Part shown: positions 48,085 to 60,791 of the stretch, piece by piece | Position numbering within the stretch: position 1 is the stretch's first letter | Layout of the letters: every line of letters starts with the position of its first letter | Source of the DNA: Lonsdalea populi | GTDB taxonomy: Bacteria > Pseudomonadota > Gammaproteobacteria > Enterobacterales > Enterobacteriaceae | Length of the DNA stretch: 64,000 bases | Reading direction: 5' to 3' | Assembly (NCBI RefSeq): GCF_015999465.1 | Contig: NZ_CP065534.1 | Span: forward strand, 3,410,001 to 3,474,000 | The notes under the pieces: model-generated | Databases searched by the model: none | What the model was told of the DNA's origin: nothing | What the model saw: the letters and a program-made list of their open reading frames with translations, nothing else | Translations under genes and position numbers: made by a program

Positions 48085-48549
48085 ATGAATTATCTTCAGT
48101 ACTACCCCGTGGATGTCGTCAATGGACCCGGCACGCGCTGCACGCTGTTTGTCGCCGGGTGCGAACACCAATGTCCGGGCTGCTATAACAAAATCACCTG
48201 GCGGCTCAGCGCCGGTCAGCCGTTTACACAAGCCGAGGAGGATCGGATCATCGCCGATCTGCAAGATGCCGACATCCCGCGTCGGGGAATCACCCTCTCC
48301 GGCGGCGATCCGCTGCACCCACAGAACGTGCCGGACATTCTGCGGCTGGTGCAACGCATCCGCCGCGAGTGCGCGGGTAAAGATATCTGGATGTGGACGG
48401 GGTATGTGCTGGCGGAGCTGACGCCGGAACAGCGTCAGGTGGTGGATTTCATCAACGTGCTGGTGGACGGGAAATTTGTACAGGATTTGAAAGACCCCTC
48501 GCTGATCTGGCGCGGCAGCAGCAATCAGGTCATCCATCACCTGCGCTGA
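48085..48549 (+). CDS. nrdG: Anaerobic ribonucleotide reductase activase
   Basis: 154 residues from ATG 48085 (preceded by a GTG). Radical-SAM cluster C26-x3-C30-x2-C33 (CEHQCPGC) and GGDPLHPQNVPDILRLV. Generates the glycyl radical in NrdD. It follows nrdD by ~160 bp, likely same transcript. Confidence 0.97.
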   Translation: MNYLQYYPVDVVNGPGTRCTLFVAGCEHQCPGCYNKITWRLSAGQPFTQAEEDRIIADLQDADIPRRGITLSGGDPLHPQNVPDILRLVQRIRRECAGKDIWMWTGYVLAELTPEQRQVVDFINVLVDGKFVQDLKDPSLIWRGSSNQVIHHLR

Positions 48550-49089
48550 GGATTTATCGCGATTGCACGTCTGCGCCGTCCCGTTGCCACTGCAGACAGG
48601 TCCCGAAGCTGAGCCGGTGTCGGTTATTTTACGGATAGTCCCCACAGAGTTAGGCGTGTCGCGTGTCCGCAAGGGTCACCATGTCGAAGGCCGCCCTCTC
48701 CACGTCATAAACGTAGAAACCGTTGGCGCACCATAGATTGGCGGCGTTGACGCATCGTCAGTCAAATGACGTATTCACAAGGACAGCGGTGGCGACGCAT
48801 TGCCGTCTTTATCTCGTGCAGGGTTTTGCGACCGCTTGCTTCCCTATCGGGTGCACTTTCATGAACGCGCCTACCAGCCAACGATTTCATCCATCATATT
48901 CACGGCGAGCAACGACTTCATCACATCAGCAATTTTGGCGAAAAGGCCGGTTTCTTTTCACCGATTCACGCCTCATTTAAGGATCATTGTGTGCGGTTGT
49001 CGACATTAGCTGCATGAAGGTATTGATTAGCTAAACCGATTCTTCTATTTTAGCGGCCGGTTTATCAATCCCTGTAAAAGAGCATAGTT
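48550..49089. other. Gap between nrdG and scrK with ScrR operator-like sites
   Basis: The first ~470 bp show no supported gene. Near scrK, gctaaacc (49030-49037) and ggtttatc (49059-49066) resemble half-sites of the GCTAAACC/GGTTTAGC dyad seen at scrY, so ScrR probably controls scrK separately. Confidence 0.5.
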
Positions 49090-50016
49090 ATGTCACATAA
49101 AGTGTGGGTCATGGGCGACGCTGTGGTTGACCTGATTCCAGAAGGCACGGATCGTTATCTGAAATGTCCTGGCGGCGCACCGGCGAACGTCGCCGTGGGT
49201 GTGGCCCGTCTCGGCGGTGAGAGCGCATTTATCGGCCGTGTAGGCGAAGACGCCTTCGGTCGCTTCCTGCGCACGGTGCTGATTGAGGAACAGGTGGACA
49301 CCGGTTTTATGCAGCTGGACCCTAAGCATCGGACATCTACCGTACTGGTAGAGCTGGACGACCAGGGAGAGCGCTCCTTCACCTTCATGGTGCGCCCCAG
49401 CGCCGACCTGTTTATTCAGTCTCACGACCTGCCTGATTTCCAGCGCGGGGAATGGCTGCACCTGTGCTCTATCGCTCTTTCTCAGGAACCTTCGCGCAGT
49501 ACCGCGCTGGAAGCCATGAAGCGCATCCGTGAAGCCCAGGGCTGGGTCAGCTTCGATCCGAACATCCGTGAAGACCTGTGGGAAAGCGAACAGGAACTGC
49601 GTGACTGTCTGGATCAGGCGCTGTCTCTGTCCGATGCCGTTAAACTTTCGGAAGACGAATTCGTATTCCTGGGCGGCACGTCCGAGATCGAACAGGGTAC
49701 GGAAGCGCTGATGTCCCGCTACGGACTGAAACTGCTTCTGGTCACGCAGGGCGGCAACGGCGTGTGGCTGCGAGACAGCAAGAACCTGAAACACTTCGAC
49801 GCGCCATACGTGACCCCTGTCGACACGACGGGCGCCGGCGACGCCTTTGTCGCGGGTCTGCTGCAAGGTTTGGCGCAGCACGACGATTTGAACAATATCG
49901 CCCAATGGATAGACATTGTGGATCAGGCGCAACGCTGCGGCGCGCTCGCGACCACTGCTAAAGGCGCGATGACGGCGCTGCCTTACGCGCACCAGTTAGC
50001 CACGCCGCTTTCCTAA
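49090..50016 (+). CDS. scrK: Fructokinase
   Basis: 308 residues, PfkB/ribokinase family. N-terminal GGAPANVAVGVARLGGESAFIGRVGEDAFG and the C-terminal anion hole DTTGAGDAFVAGLLQGL with catalytic Asp. Phosphorylates the fructose released by ScrB. It has its own terminator, so it is likely transcribed apart from scrYAB. Confidence 0.95.
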   Translation: MSHKVWVMGDAVVDLIPEGTDRYLKCPGGAPANVAVGVARLGGESAFIGRVGEDAFGRFLRTVLIEEQVDTGFMQLDPKHRTSTVLVELDDQGERSFTFMVRPSADLFIQSHDLPDFQRGEWLHLCSIALSQEPSRSTALEAMKRIREAQGWVSFDPNIREDLWESEQELRDCLDQALSLSDAVKLSEDEFVFLGGTSEIEQGTEALMSRYGLKLLLVTQGGNGVWLRDSKNLKHFDAPYVTPVDTTGAGDAFVAGLLQGLAQHDDLNNIAQWIDIVDQAQRCGALATTAKGAMTALPYAHQLATPLS

Positions 50017-50021
50017 AATTT

Positions 50022-50063
50022 ACCTGTTCCCTCGTAACAAAAACGACGCGGGAACAGGTATTT
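50022..50063 (+). terminator. scrK terminator
   Basis: acctgttccc (50022-50031) / gggaacaggt (50050-50059), 10-bp perfect stem followed by attttg. Confidence 0.75.
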
Positions 50064-50140
50064 TGTAGCCAGGATCACAGATAAAGAATCGAGTTAGCAA
50101 AAACTCTTGCCAACCCCCTCTCTCCCCTTTAATTTCGCTG

Positions 50141-51774
<1,634 letters not shown>

Positions 51775-51856
51775 TTGATTCAGCCTTCACCCGCGGCCTT
51801 CCTCGGATTGCCGCGGTTTCCGCTGATGTAGTGTTGTTTGATTGATGAGGAAACTT

Positions 51857-53227
51857 ATGGACATTAAAGCCACTGCGGCTTCTCTTCTCCCCCTGCTGGG
51901 CGGAAAAGACAATATTGCCAGCGCGGCCCACTGTGCCACCCGTCTGCGTCTGGTGTTAAAAGATGATAATAAGGCGGACAAAGCCGCTATCGAGAAACTG
52001 GAAGGCGTTAAAGGCTGTTTCCAAAACTCAGGGCAAATGCAGATCATTTTCGGCTCCGGTTTGGTCAACAAGGTTCACGCGGAATTCATCAAAGCCGCAG
52101 GCGTCCATGAATCCAGCAAAGCGGAGGCCGCGTCGGCCGCCGCCAAAAAGCTGAATCCGTTGCAGCGTCTGGCGCGTCTGCTGTCCAATATCTTCGTTCC
52201 CATCATTCCGGCTATCGTCGCCTCCGGCCTGTTGATGGGCCTGCTGGGGATGATAAAAACCTATAACTGGGTGAATCCGGATAGCGCCATTTTCATCCTG
52301 CTGGATATCTTCAGCTCCGCCGCTTTCATCATTCTGCCGATCCTGATTGGTTTCACCTCCGCGCGCGAATTCGGCGGCAACCCGTATCTGGGTGCGACGC
52401 TCGGGGGGATTCTGACCCACCCCTCGCTGACCAACGCCTGGGGCGTCACCGAAGGGTTCAAGACCATGCACCTGTTCGGCTACGACTTCGCCATGATCGG
52501 CTATCAGGGTACCGTGTTCCCGGTACTGCTGGCCGTCTGGTTCATGAGCATGGTGGAAAAACGCCTGCGCAAAATCATCCCTAACGCGCTGGATATCATC
52601 CTGACGCCGTTCCTGACCGTCATCATCTCCGGCTTCGTCGCCATGCTGGTGATTGGTCCTGCGGGCCGGATACTGGGCGATGGTATCTCCATGGTACTGA
52701 GCACCCTGATCGCGCATGCAGGTTGGTTTGCAGGTCTGCTCTTCGGCGGTCTCTACTCTATTATCGTGATTACCGGGGTGCACCACAGTTTCCACGCCAT
52801 CGAAGCCGGTCTGCTGGGCAATCCGAATATCGGCGTCAACTTCCTGCTGCCGATCTGGTGTATGGCTAACGTCGCTCAGGGCGGTGCCTGCCTGGCGGTT
52901 TACTTCAAAACCAAAGATGCCCGAATTAAAGCGATCGCCATCCCTTCCGGTTTCTCCGCACTGCTGGGGATTACCGAAGCGGCGCTGTTCGGCATCAACC
53001 TGCGCTTCGTGAAACCGTTCCTGGCCGCTATCGTCGGCGGTGCGCTGGGCGGCGCCTGGGTCGTGGCGAACCACGTCGGCATGAGCGCCGTGGGCCTGAC
53101 CGGTATTCCGGGCATGGCGATCGTAAAACCCGACTCATTTATCAGTTATGTGGTCGGCATGCTGATAGCCTTTGGGACAGCCTTCGTGCTTTCACTGCTC
53201 CTGAGATACAAAACGGATAGCAAATAA
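51857..53227 (+). CDS. scrA: PTS sucrose transporter EIIBC
   Basis: 456 residues from ATG 51857. EIIB domain with phospho-Cys26 (AAHCATRLRL), then a ten-helix EIIC domain (ITGVHHSFHAIEAGLLGNPN). No EIIA domain, so it takes phosphate from EIIA-Glc. Imports sucrose as sucrose-6-phosphate. Confidence 0.96.
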   Translation: MDIKATAASLLPLLGGKDNIASAAHCATRLRLVLKDDNKADKAAIEKLEGVKGCFQNSGQMQIIFGSGLVNKVHAEFIKAAGVHESSKAEAASAAAKKLNPLQRLARLLSNIFVPIIPAIVASGLLMGLLGMIKTYNWVNPDSAIFILLDIFSSAAFIILPILIGFTSAREFGGNPYLGATLGGILTHPSLTNAWGVTEGFKTMHLFGYDFAMIGYQGTVFPVLLAVWFMSMVEKRLRKIIPNALDIILTPFLTVIISGFVAMLVIGPAGRILGDGISMVLSTLIAHAGWFAGLLFGGLYSIIVITGVHHSFHAIEAGLLGNPNIGVNFLLPIWCMANVAQGGACLAVYFKTKDARIKAIAIPSGFSALLGITEAALFGINLRFVKPFLAAIVGGALGGAWVVANHVGMSAVGLTGIPGMAIVKPDSFISYVVGMLIAFGTAFVLSLLLRYKTDSK

Positions 53228-54639
53228 TGAGAGAAACCCACTTATTAAAACGTATGGCTCATGCCTTGATGTCGGCTCAATCGCGCCAGTGCTATGACCC
53301 TTACCGTCCGCAGTGGCACCTGTCGCCGAATGTCGGCCTGCTGAACGATCCTAACGGATTCATTCAGCATAGAGGGCGTTACCATCTGTTTTATCAGTGG
53401 AATCCATTAGCTTGCGCCCACGGTGCCAAATTCTGGGGGCACTGGAGTTCAGCCGATCTGGTCAACTGGCGCCACGAACCCGTGGCGCTGGTACCGGCGG
53501 AGAGTTATGAAAGCCACGGCTGCTACTCCGGCTCTGCGGTGGAAGACGACGACGGCGCGCTGACGCTGATTTATACCGGCAACGTAAAGTACGACGACGG
53601 AACCCGCACGGCCAACCAGTGTTTGGCGCGGGAAAATGCAGACGGAGGGTTCGACAAGCTCGGCCCCGTTCTGACGCTGCCGGAAGGGTATACCGGCCAT
53701 GTGCGCGATCCGAAGGTGTGGCGTCATGACGGCAAGTGGTACATGGTGCTCGGCGCTCAGGACAACGATTTGCAGGGCAAGGTGCTTTTGTTCTCCTCCG
53801 ACGATCTGCATCAGTGGCGGTGTCTGGGTGAAATCGCCGGTTCCCGCCTCGGCGGATTGGGCGATTTCGGCTACATGTGGGAATGCCCGGATCTGTTCCC
53901 GTTAGGGCAGCACGACGTGCTGATTTGCAGTCCGCAAGGTCTGGCGGCTGAAGAAGAGCGTTACCTGAATATCTTTCAGGCGGGCTACTTCGTCGGCAAG
54001 CTTGATTATGACAAAGCGCAGTTCATTCATGGAGACTTCCAGGAGCTGGATCTGGGCTTTGAGTTCTATGCGCCGCAGACCACGACGAGCCGGGATGGCC
54101 GTCGCCTGATGTTCGGCTGGATGGCGGTTCCGGATCAGGATGAGTTCCAGCAGCCCACCATCGAATACGGCTGGGTGCATACCATGACCTGTCCGCGTGA
54201 GCTCACGCTTCAGGACGGCATGCTTTATCAGCAGCCCGCCCGGGAGTTGCAGAGCCTGCGCACGCAGAAGCACGCCTGGAAAGGCGTAGCGGATTATGCT
54301 CCGGTACTACCTGCGGGCAGCGCGGAACTGATTGTGGATACGCAGGGAGAATTCCAGATCAACTTCGCCAATCTGATGGTGTTGTGCTGGGATGGCGAAC
54401 GGCTGACGCTGAGTCGTCATAACCTGCATACGGGCGAGCCGGAACATCGTTACTGGCGCGGTGAACTGCACTACCTGCATATCCTGTGCGATAGTTCCAG
54501 CGTAGAGATCTTCGTCAACCACGGTGCCGCCGTGATGTCGGCCCGCTATTTCCCACAGCGGGATGCCACCCTCAGTTTCAGCGGTTCAGGGAGGTTAATG
54601 CTGCGGCACTGGCTGTTAGCGCCATGCGTGATAGAATAG
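53227..54639 (+). CDS. scrB: Sucrose-6-phosphate hydrolase
   Basis: 470 residues, glycoside hydrolase 32. NDPNGF (nucleophile Asp), VRDPKVW (transition-state Asp) and WECPDLF (acid/base Glu) line the active site of the five-blade propeller; a beta-sandwich follows. Splits sucrose-6-P to glucose-6-P and fructose. Its ATG shares a base with the scrA stop. Confidence 0.96.
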   Translation: MRETHLLKRMAHALMSAQSRQCYDPYRPQWHLSPNVGLLNDPNGFIQHRGRYHLFYQWNPLACAHGAKFWGHWSSADLVNWRHEPVALVPAESYESHGCYSGSAVEDDDGALTLIYTGNVKYDDGTRTANQCLARENADGGFDKLGPVLTLPEGYTGHVRDPKVWRHDGKWYMVLGAQDNDLQGKVLLFSSDDLHQWRCLGEIAGSRLGGLGDFGYMWECPDLFPLGQHDVLICSPQGLAAEEERYLNIFQAGYFVGKLDYDKAQFIHGDFQELDLGFEFYAPQTTTSRDGRRLMFGWMAVPDQDEFQQPTIEYGWVHTMTCPRELTLQDGMLYQQPARELQSLRTQKHAWKGVADYAPVLPAGSAELIVDTQGEFQINFANLMVLCWDGERLTLSRHNLHTGEPEHRYWRGELHYLHILCDSSSVEIFVNHGAAVMSARYFPQRDATLSFSGSGRLMLRHWLLAPCVIE

Positions 54640-54670
54640 TTTCCCTTTTTTCTACCATTAAGAACGAGTG

Positions 54671-55690
54671 GTGAAACAAACTAAGCGCGTAACCATCAGT
54701 GATATCGCCAAGCTGGCGGGGGTTTCCAAATCCACCGCCAGTTTGGTTTTAAATGGTCGTAGTAAGGAATTTCGCGTCTCAGACGCCACGCGCGACCGCG
54801 TTCTCGCTCTCGCTCAACAGCATCGTTACCTACCCAGTATTCACGCCCGCTCGCTTCGCTCTACCCGCAGCAATACGCTCGGCCTGATCGTCCCGGAAAT
54901 GACCAACTATGGCTTTGCGTTAATTTCTCACGAGCTGGAAATGCTGTGCCGCGAAGCCGGTCTGCAACTGCTCATCGCCTGTACCGACGAGAATCCCAGC
55001 CAGGAAATTTTGGCGGTGAATAGTCTGATTCAACGTCAGGTGGACGGGCTGATTGTCGCCTCCAGCATGCTTAACGACGCCGAATATCAGAAGATCAACC
55101 AACAACTGCCTGTCGTACAGTTCGACCGCATGATAGGCGACTCCGACCTGCCGTTGGTCATCACCGAGTCGATAGAACCCACGGCGACGCTGGTGGAAAC
55201 CGTCGCGCGTCAGCACCGGGGAGAGTTCTATTTTATTGGCGGCCAAGCCCGCATTTCGCCTACCCGCGACCGATTGGCGGGTTTCCAATTAGGGCTGGAA
55301 CGCGCCGGAATTAGCTGCCATCCAGACTGGATCATTCACGGCAACTATCGACCCAGCTCCGGCTATGAAATGTTCGCCGAGCTGTGCGCGACGCTGGGGC
55401 GGCCGCCCAAAACCCTGTTTGTCGCCGCCTGCGGCCTGCTGGAAGGGGTGCTACGCTACCTGAATCAGCACAACCTGATGAACAGCGAGATCCGACTGTG
55501 CAGCTTCGACGACCACTATCTGTTCGACTGTCTGCCGTTGCGAATCGACACGGTCGCGCAAGATTGCGAAACGCTGGCAAGCAGAAGCTTCGATATGATT
55601 ACCGCGCTGATCGACAGCCGTGTGCTGCCCGAAAAACGCGTTTACGTGCCCAGCCGCATCCACTGGCGGCATCCTGACTCACGCGGTTAA
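54671..55690 (+). CDS. scrR: LacI-family repressor of the scr genes
   Basis: 339 residues from the second of two adjacent GTGs. Helix-turn-helix [20 protein letters not shown] and hinge, then a periplasmic-binding-like sensor domain. In this family fructose or fructose-1-P is the inducer. It reads on from scrB with ~30 bp between, so it may share its transcript. Confidence 0.93.
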   Translation: MKQTKRVTISDIAKLAGVSKSTASLVLNGRSKEFRVSDATRDRVLALAQQHRYLPSIHARSLRSTRSNTLGLIVPEMTNYGFALISHELEMLCREAGLQLLIACTDENPSQEILAVNSLIQRQVDGLIVASSMLNDAEYQKINQQLPVVQFDRMIGDSDLPLVITESIEPTATLVETVARQHRGEFYFIGGQARISPTRDRLAGFQLGLERAGISCHPDWIIHGNYRPSSGYEMFAELCATLGRPPKTLFVAACGLLEGVLRYLNQHNLMNSEIRLCSFDDHYLFDCLPLRIDTVAQDCETLASRSFDMITALIDSRVLPEKRVYVPSRIHWRHPDSRG

Positions 55691-55823
55691 GCCGACTCCT
55701 CGGCCTATTTCCCGGCGGTGCGGCCTTTCGCCGCATCTCTGGCGAAAACATCGCGCCTGCGGCTGAAGGGCCAACCTCGTCGGCGAAAAAGGGCGATAGG
55801 CCACAGGCGAGGTTTATAGAAAC

Positions 55824-55850
55824 GAAAAAGCGCGGCAAAAGCCGCGCTTA
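55824..55850 (-). terminator. exbD terminator
   Basis: agcgcggc (55829-55836) / gccgcgct (55841-55848), AAAA loop, T-rich on the minus strand side. Confidence 0.85.
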
Positions 55851-55874
55851 AAGTACAGGATGTTGCGTGAGTCA

Positions 55875-56294
55875 TTAACGAGACACTTTTTCCATCCCCA
55901 TCAACCCCACTTTGAGATACCCGGCGGAGCGGAGCGCGTCCATCACCTGCATCATGGTCTCATAGTCCACGCTTTTATCCGCCTGGAAGTAGATGGTGTT
56001 CTCTTTATTGCCGTTGGTTTTCGCATTCAGCGTCTGCGCCAGCGTATCCTGCGTGACCGGATCTTCACCCAGATACAGCTGTTTGTCGGCTTTAATCGTC
56101 AGATAGATCGGCTTTTCACGCGGCTGAGGCGCAGCGGAAGAGGCAGGCAGGTTCACGCGAACATCGACCGTCGCCAGCGGCGCCGCCACCATAAAGATAA
56201 TCAGCAGCACCAGCATGACATCGATAAACGGCGTGACGTTGATGTCATGCATTTCGCCGTTTTCGTTCTGTCCGTCGTTCAGATGCATCGCCAT
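55875..56294 (-). CDS. exbD: Energy-transducing protein ExbD
   Basis: 139 residues from ATG 56294. EMHDINVTPFIDVMLVLLII carries the functional Asp of the single membrane helix; the periplasmic domain ends RSAGYLKVGLMGMEKVSR. With ExbB and TonB it powers outer-membrane transporters for iron and other nutrients. It starts 2 bp after the exbB stop; the longer frame over exbB is not used. Confidence 0.95.
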   Translation of the reverse strand: MAMHLNDGQNENGEMHDINVTPFIDVMLVLLIIFMVAAPLATVDVRVNLPASSAAPQPREKPIYLTIKADKQLYLGEDPVTQDTLAQTLNAKTNGNKENTIYFQADKSVDYETMMQVMDALRSAGYLKVGLMGMEKVSR

Positions 56295-56296
56295 GC

Positions 56297-57253
56297 TCAG
56301 CCCGCCCGCAGTTTCTGCGTCGAAGAAGACGCCGCGTTGCTTTCGCTGGCGGCAATATCCAAATCGCGGCTTTGGAGCAGCAGCACCTGCGCCGCCACAT
56401 CGCCGACCAGCGCCTTGTAGCTGGTCGTGGAGCGGGCGAACACGTTGTAGATCACCACCGCCGGAATCGCCGCAATCAGACCGATAGCCGTCGCCAGCAA
56501 CGCTTCGGCGATACCGGGCGCGACAACGGCCAGATTGGTCGTTTGCGTGTGGGCGATGCCGATGAAGCTGTTCATGATGCCCCAAACCGTACCAAACAGA
56601 CCGATAAACGGCGCGATGGCGCCGACGGTCGCAAGGTATCCGGTCCCACGCGACATGTGGCGTCCGTTGGCGGCGACACGCCGCTCAAAGCGGAACGCGG
56701 TGCGCTCTTTGATGCCTTGATTATCGTCGGAACGGGCCGACAGTAAGATTTCGTCCTGCGCATCGGCGACGAACTGTTGCGCGACGCTGCCCATTTTGCA
56801 AAGACGCGCCATTTCCGCAGCTTCGTCCAGTGAGCGTAAGTTGCTCAGCGCGTCATGCTCGCGACGCAGACGGCGCTTGGCGCCGATCAACTCGGCGCTT
56901 TTGCCGAAGAAGATGGCCCAGGTCAGCACCGACGCCAGGATCAAGCCGATCATTACGATCTTGACCACAACGTCCGCATGTTGATACATCCCCAGCACGG
57001 ATAAATCCATCTGCATCAAATTGCCCGGCGCGGCCGCGTCGGGACCCGGCGGCGGCGCGAGCGGTGATGCCGCCGCCGGGTCACCGCCGTTCGTGGAGAG
57101 AGGTAAAGATGAAGGCGCGGCAAACGCATAGCCGCTAAAGCCCGCCACCAGCAATAACGCCAGCAGGCTCCGGTACACTGCGCCAACGGCGCCGCCGATC
57201 GTCCGCCGGGCTGATGAAACCTGCTGCTTTCCTTTAATGTCAGCCGTATTCAC
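56297..57253 (-). CDS. exbB: Energy-transducing protein ExbB, long form
   Basis: 318 residues from GTG 57253 (GGAGGAACA upstream), about 75 more than E. coli ExbB (244). The extra N-terminus has a signal-like segment (SLLALLLVAGFSGYAFA) and a Pro/Ala-rich periplasmic stretch. The rest is standard: LILASVLTWAIFFGKSAELI, TVGAIAPFIGLFGTVWGIMN and IAEALLATAIGLIAAIPAVV. Forms the proton-driven motor with ExbD. Confidence 0.94.
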   Translation of the reverse strand: MNTADIKGKQQVSSARRTIGGAVGAVYRSLLALLLVAGFSGYAFAAPSSLPLSTNGGDPAAASPLAPPPGPDAAAPGNLMQMDLSVLGMYQHADVVVKIVMIGLILASVLTWAIFFGKSAELIGAKRRLRREHDALSNLRSLDEAAEMARLCKMGSVAQQFVADAQDEILLSARSDDNQGIKERTAFRFERRVAANGRHMSRGTGYLATVGAIAPFIGLFGTVWGIMNSFIGIAHTQTTNLAVVAPGIAEALLATAIGLIAAIPAVVIYNVFARSTTSYKALVGDVAAQVLLLQSRDLDIAASESNAASSSTQKLRAG

Positions 57254-57582
57254 GCTGTTCCTCCGCCAATCATTCAGTGCTGTTCATGGGTCAACTATTT
57301 TGGCCAAAATGATACCAAAGCCAAAATTAATTGATAGCTATTCTCATTATTATTGCGCATATATCTCCGTGGCAGCCGGCCCTTATAGCCGGAACTCCGC
57401 CTTTCCCTACAGCACAATTCCCTTTGACTGCCCTGACTGGCAGCAAGAGTGTGCTTTTTAGCCTTCCGCCCGACACACTCGGTGTCAGCCATGATAACGT
57501 AAAGAGAAAGGTGTTAAAGAGTTAAAACCGCCGCGCTCCTCAATGACAGGAGCCATCAAGGCCGATGAGCAACAGGTGAAGC
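57254..57582. promoter_or_regulatory. Divergent exbB/metC control region with Fur-like box
   Basis: On the minus strand AATAATGAGAATAGCTATCA (57333-57352) resembles the 19-bp Fur box and would make exbBD iron-regulated. A MetJ site for metC is expected but I could not point to a clear pair of met boxes. No gene is supported here. Confidence 0.55.
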
Positions 57583-58776
57583 ATGACGAGTAAAAAAACC
57601 GCCACAGCACTGGTATCCGCCGGGAGACAGAAGAAATTTACCCAAGGTTCGGTTAATCCCGTGATTCAGCGAGCCTCCTCGCTGGTCTTCGACAGCGTGC
57701 AAGACAAGAAACAGGCGACCATCAATCGCGCCAACGGCGCGCTGTTCTACGGCCGCCGAGGGACGCTGACGCACTTCTCTCTTCAGGAAGCCATGGCTGA
57801 GCTGGAAAACGGCGCGGGCTGCGCGTTATATCCCTGCGGCGCAGCGGCTGTCGCCAACGCCATCCTGTCATTTGTCTCCGCGGGCGACCATCTGCTGGTG
57901 ACCGGCTCCGCCTACGAGCCAACACAGGACTTTTGTAACAAAGTGCTGGGCAGGATGGACATCAGCACCACCTATTTCGACCCGCTGGTCGGCGGCGACA
58001 TCGCCAAGTTGATCCAGCCGGAAACCAAAGTGGTATTTCTGGAATCCCCAGGCTCCATCACGATGGAAGTGCAGGACGTACCCGCCATTGTCACCGCCGT
58101 GCGCCGCGTCAACCCGGAGATCGTCATCATCATGGACAACACCTGGGCGGCGGGCATCCTGTTTAAGGCGTTGGATGCCGGGGTGGATATCTCCGTGCAG
58201 TCCGGCACCAAGTACATCGTCGGGCATTCCGACGCCATGCTTGGCACCGCGGTCTCCAATGCGCGCTGCTGGGACAGACTGCGCGAGCAGTCTTATCTGA
58301 TGGGACAGATGGCGGACGCCGACAGCGCCTATATCGCTAGCCGCGGCCTGCGTACGCTGGGGGTCCGTCTGAAGCAGCATCAGGAAAGCAGTTTGCGCAT
58401 CGCGCGCTGGCTGGCGGAACGTCCGGAAGTCGATGTCGTCAATCACCCTGCGCTGCCGGAATGTAAAGGCCACGCGACCTTCGCGCGCGACTTCAGCGGC
58501 TGCAACGGGCTTTTTTCGTTTGTTTTAAAACAAAAACTCACGCCAGCCCAGTTGGCCAGCTATCTTGATAACTTCAACCACTTCAGCATGGCCTATTCTT
58601 GGGGCGGTTTCGAATCGCTGATTCTGGCTAATCAGCCGGATGAGCTAGCCAAAATCCGACCGGCCGGCGGCGTTGATTTCAACGGAACGTTGATTCGGTT
58701 ACATATCGGACTGGAAGATTGCGACGATCTGATCGAGGATCTCGCCGACGGGTTCAGAAGAATTCAGGAATCGTAA
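57583..58776 (+). CDS. metC: Cystathionine beta-lyase
   Basis: 397 residues, PLP fold type [21 protein letters not shown] at the N-terminus, the PLP-binding Lys in [16 protein letters not shown], and C-terminal [20 protein letters not shown]. Turns cystathionine into homocysteine for methionine synthesis. Divergent from exbB as in E. coli. Confidence 0.95.
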   Translation: MTSKKTATALVSAGRQKKFTQGSVNPVIQRASSLVFDSVQDKKQATINRANGALFYGRRGTLTHFSLQEAMAELENGAGCALYPCGAAAVANAILSFVSAGDHLLVTGSAYEPTQDFCNKVLGRMDISTTYFDPLVGGDIAKLIQPETKVVFLESPGSITMEVQDVPAIVTAVRRVNPEIVIIMDNTWAAGILFKALDAGVDISVQSGTKYIVGHSDAMLGTAVSNARCWDRLREQSYLMGQMADADSAYIASRGLRTLGVRLKQHQESSLRIARWLAERPEVDVVNHPALPECKGHATFARDFSGCNGLFSFVLKQKLTPAQLASYLDNFNHFSMAYSWGGFESLILANQPDELAKIRPAGGVDFNGTLIRLHIGLEDCDDLIEDLADGFRRIQES

Positions 58777-58966
58777 AGGTTTCTGTCGCGCTACATCCCC
58801 TGATTTCGCTGCGGTTGAATGGGGGAAACGTGTATTATGGTCGTTGTACGGCAGTTATAACGACAAACCCACGTTTTTCACCCTAATTACGTACCCGAAC
58901 CGCGGCACGGAGCAGCAATACGTTGTTCACCTCAGGGGATTCCAGCAAAACCAGACAGGACGCAAA

Positions 58967-59626
58967 ATGAGTGTTGTTCACGAAATAATTCAGGCGCTAT
59001 GGCAGCAGGATTTCAGCGCACTGGCCGATCCTCACGTGATTTGGGTGGTCTACGGCATTCTCTTCGTTACCTTGTTTCTTGAGAATGGCCTGTTGCCGGC
59101 GTCTTTCCTACCCGGAGACAGCTTGCTGCTGCTGACGGGCGCCATGATCGCCAAAGGCGTGATGAGTTTCATCCCAACCATGGTGCTGCTGACCATTGCG
59201 GCCAGCCTGGGCTGCTGGCTCAGTTATCTGCAAGGGCGATGGCTGGGCCATACCCGACTGGTCAAAACCTGGCTGGGACAACTGCCGGTGCATTATCACC
59301 AGCGCGCTTATTCGCTGTTTCATCGGCACGGACTGGTGGCGCTGTTAATCGGCCGTTTTCTGGCGTTTGTTCGCACGCTGCTTCCGACCATCGCCGGGAT
59401 TTCCGGGCTGAGCAATACTCGTTTTCAGGTTTTCAACTGGCTAAGCGGCCTGCTGTGGGTCTGCGGCATTGTCTCGCTGGGCTACGCCATCAGCCATATT
59501 CCGCTGGTGAAACGCTACGAAGACCAGGTGATGACCGGGCTGTGCTTGCTGCCGGTCGTGCTGCTGGTCAGCAGTTTAGTCGGTATCGCCGTCATACTTT
59601 GGCGTAAAAAACGCGTCAGCGTCTGA
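58967..59626 (+). CDS. yghB: DedA-family membrane protein YghB
   Basis: 219 residues from ATG 58967, as in E. coli. DedA signatures [20 protein letters not shown] and [20 protein letters not shown] with the conserved Glu and Arg. Redundant with YqjA in E. coli for membrane homeostasis, probably lipid-carrier or phospholipid flipping. Confidence 0.93.
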   Translation: MSVVHEIIQALWQQDFSALADPHVIWVVYGILFVTLFLENGLLPASFLPGDSLLLLTGAMIAKGVMSFIPTMVLLTIAASLGCWLSYLQGRWLGHTRLVKTWLGQLPVHYHQRAYSLFHRHGLVALLIGRFLAFVRTLLPTIAGISGLSNTRFQVFNWLSGLLWVCGIVSLGYAISHIPLVKRYEDQVMTGLCLLPVVLLVSSLVGIAVILWRKKRVSV

Positions 59627-59671
59627 CGCCACCTTCCGCCGCCGGGCTGAACGCCTGTGCGGCGACGCAAG

Positions 59672-60586
59672 TTAGTTACCTTCCACCAACGTGCTGCCCG
59701 ACCGTAACCGAATCACCTCGTCGCCCGGCGTCGTGCCGAAATAGCGTTTAAACTCCCGGCTAAACTGCGACGGGCTTTCATAACCTACCTGCAGCGCCGC
59801 CGCGCTGGCTTTCAGCCCATCATGCAACATCATTAGCCGCGCCTTGTGTAAGCGGTAAGACTTCAGATATTGCAGCGGCGAGGTATTCGTCACCGCCTTG
59901 AAATTATGATGGAAGGCCGACACGCTCATATTCACGTCCGCCGCCAACTGCTCTACGTTCAGGCTGTCCGCATAGTCGTGTTCGATACGCCGTAGCGCAC
60001 GCGCGATCTGGCTAAAGTGGGTATGCCGGTTGACCACCGCCTGCAGCGCCGCCCCGCCGACGCCGCAGAGCACATGATAGATGACCTCCCGGACAATCCC
60101 CGGCCCCAGCACTCTGGCGTCTCTGGGCGTCGCCATCGCCTCCAGCAACCGCTCCGCTGCACACAACATCTTGTCGCACAACGGTACGCTGCATACGCCG
60201 GTGGTATCGGAGCGCGGACGATCCGGGCACTCATCGTCGCCGAGATCCATTAGCAGATCCTGCAACATCGCGCTTTCCATGCGAATCGAGAGGCCGATCA
60301 GCGGATGCTCCGTCGTGGCGAATGTTTCGCACTCAAACGGCAACGGCACCGTCATCAGCAGATAGTTTTCCGGATCATAGCGAAAGGTCTTTTCGCCCAT
60401 ATATCCGACCTTATGACCCTGAAACATGATGACGATACTGGGGTCATACATCACCGGCCGACGCACACAGTGCTCTTCGGCGTAGATAACCCTGACCTGC
60501 GGGATCGGCGTGACGGTGACACAGCCCTGCCCCACGTATTGCCTGGCCATGTTCGCCAGCCGCTGGCGATGCGTTTCGCTTTGCAT
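59672..60586 (-). CDS. yqhC: AraC-family activator YqhC
   Basis: 304 residues. N-terminal AraC_N cupin ([20 protein letters not shown]) and two C-terminal helix-turn-helix units ([20 protein letters not shown] and [20 protein letters not shown]). In E. coli it senses reactive aldehydes and switches on yqhD-dkgA, which lie downstream here, divergent and with an extra nitroreductase gene inserted. Confidence 0.92.
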   Translation of the reverse strand: MQSETHRQRLANMARQYVGQGCVTVTPIPQVRVIYAEEHCVRRPVMYDPSIVIMFQGHKVGYMGEKTFRYDPENYLLMTVPLPFECETFATTEHPLIGLSIRMESAMLQDLLMDLGDDECPDRPRSDTTGVCSVPLCDKMLCAAERLLEAMATPRDARVLGPGIVREVIYHVLCGVGGAALQAVVNRHTHFSQIARALRRIEHDYADSLNVEQLAADVNMSVSAFHHNFKAVTNTSPLQYLKSYRLHKARLMMLHDGLKASAAALQVGYESPSQFSREFKRYFGTTPGDEVIRLRSGSTLVEGN

Positions 60587-60791
60587 ATCTTCACCTTTTG
60601 CAGATTATGGCAATAAAATGACATAAATCCGGCCTTCAATCATCAATTCCTGCACTCGTTTGCAGAAATAGGCAATAACGAAACAGAAATGTGCATTGTA
60701 CCCGCGCCGGCAGATCCCGAGAATGAATAACAGACAACGCCGTCGGACAATCCGGCGAAGAGAAGATAATCAACACTAAAAGGGGTGGAGA

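Noticed and set aside
48723..48980. 85-codon frame between nrdG and scrK
   Set aside because: No ribosome site, no known domain and it overlaps other equally weak frames.
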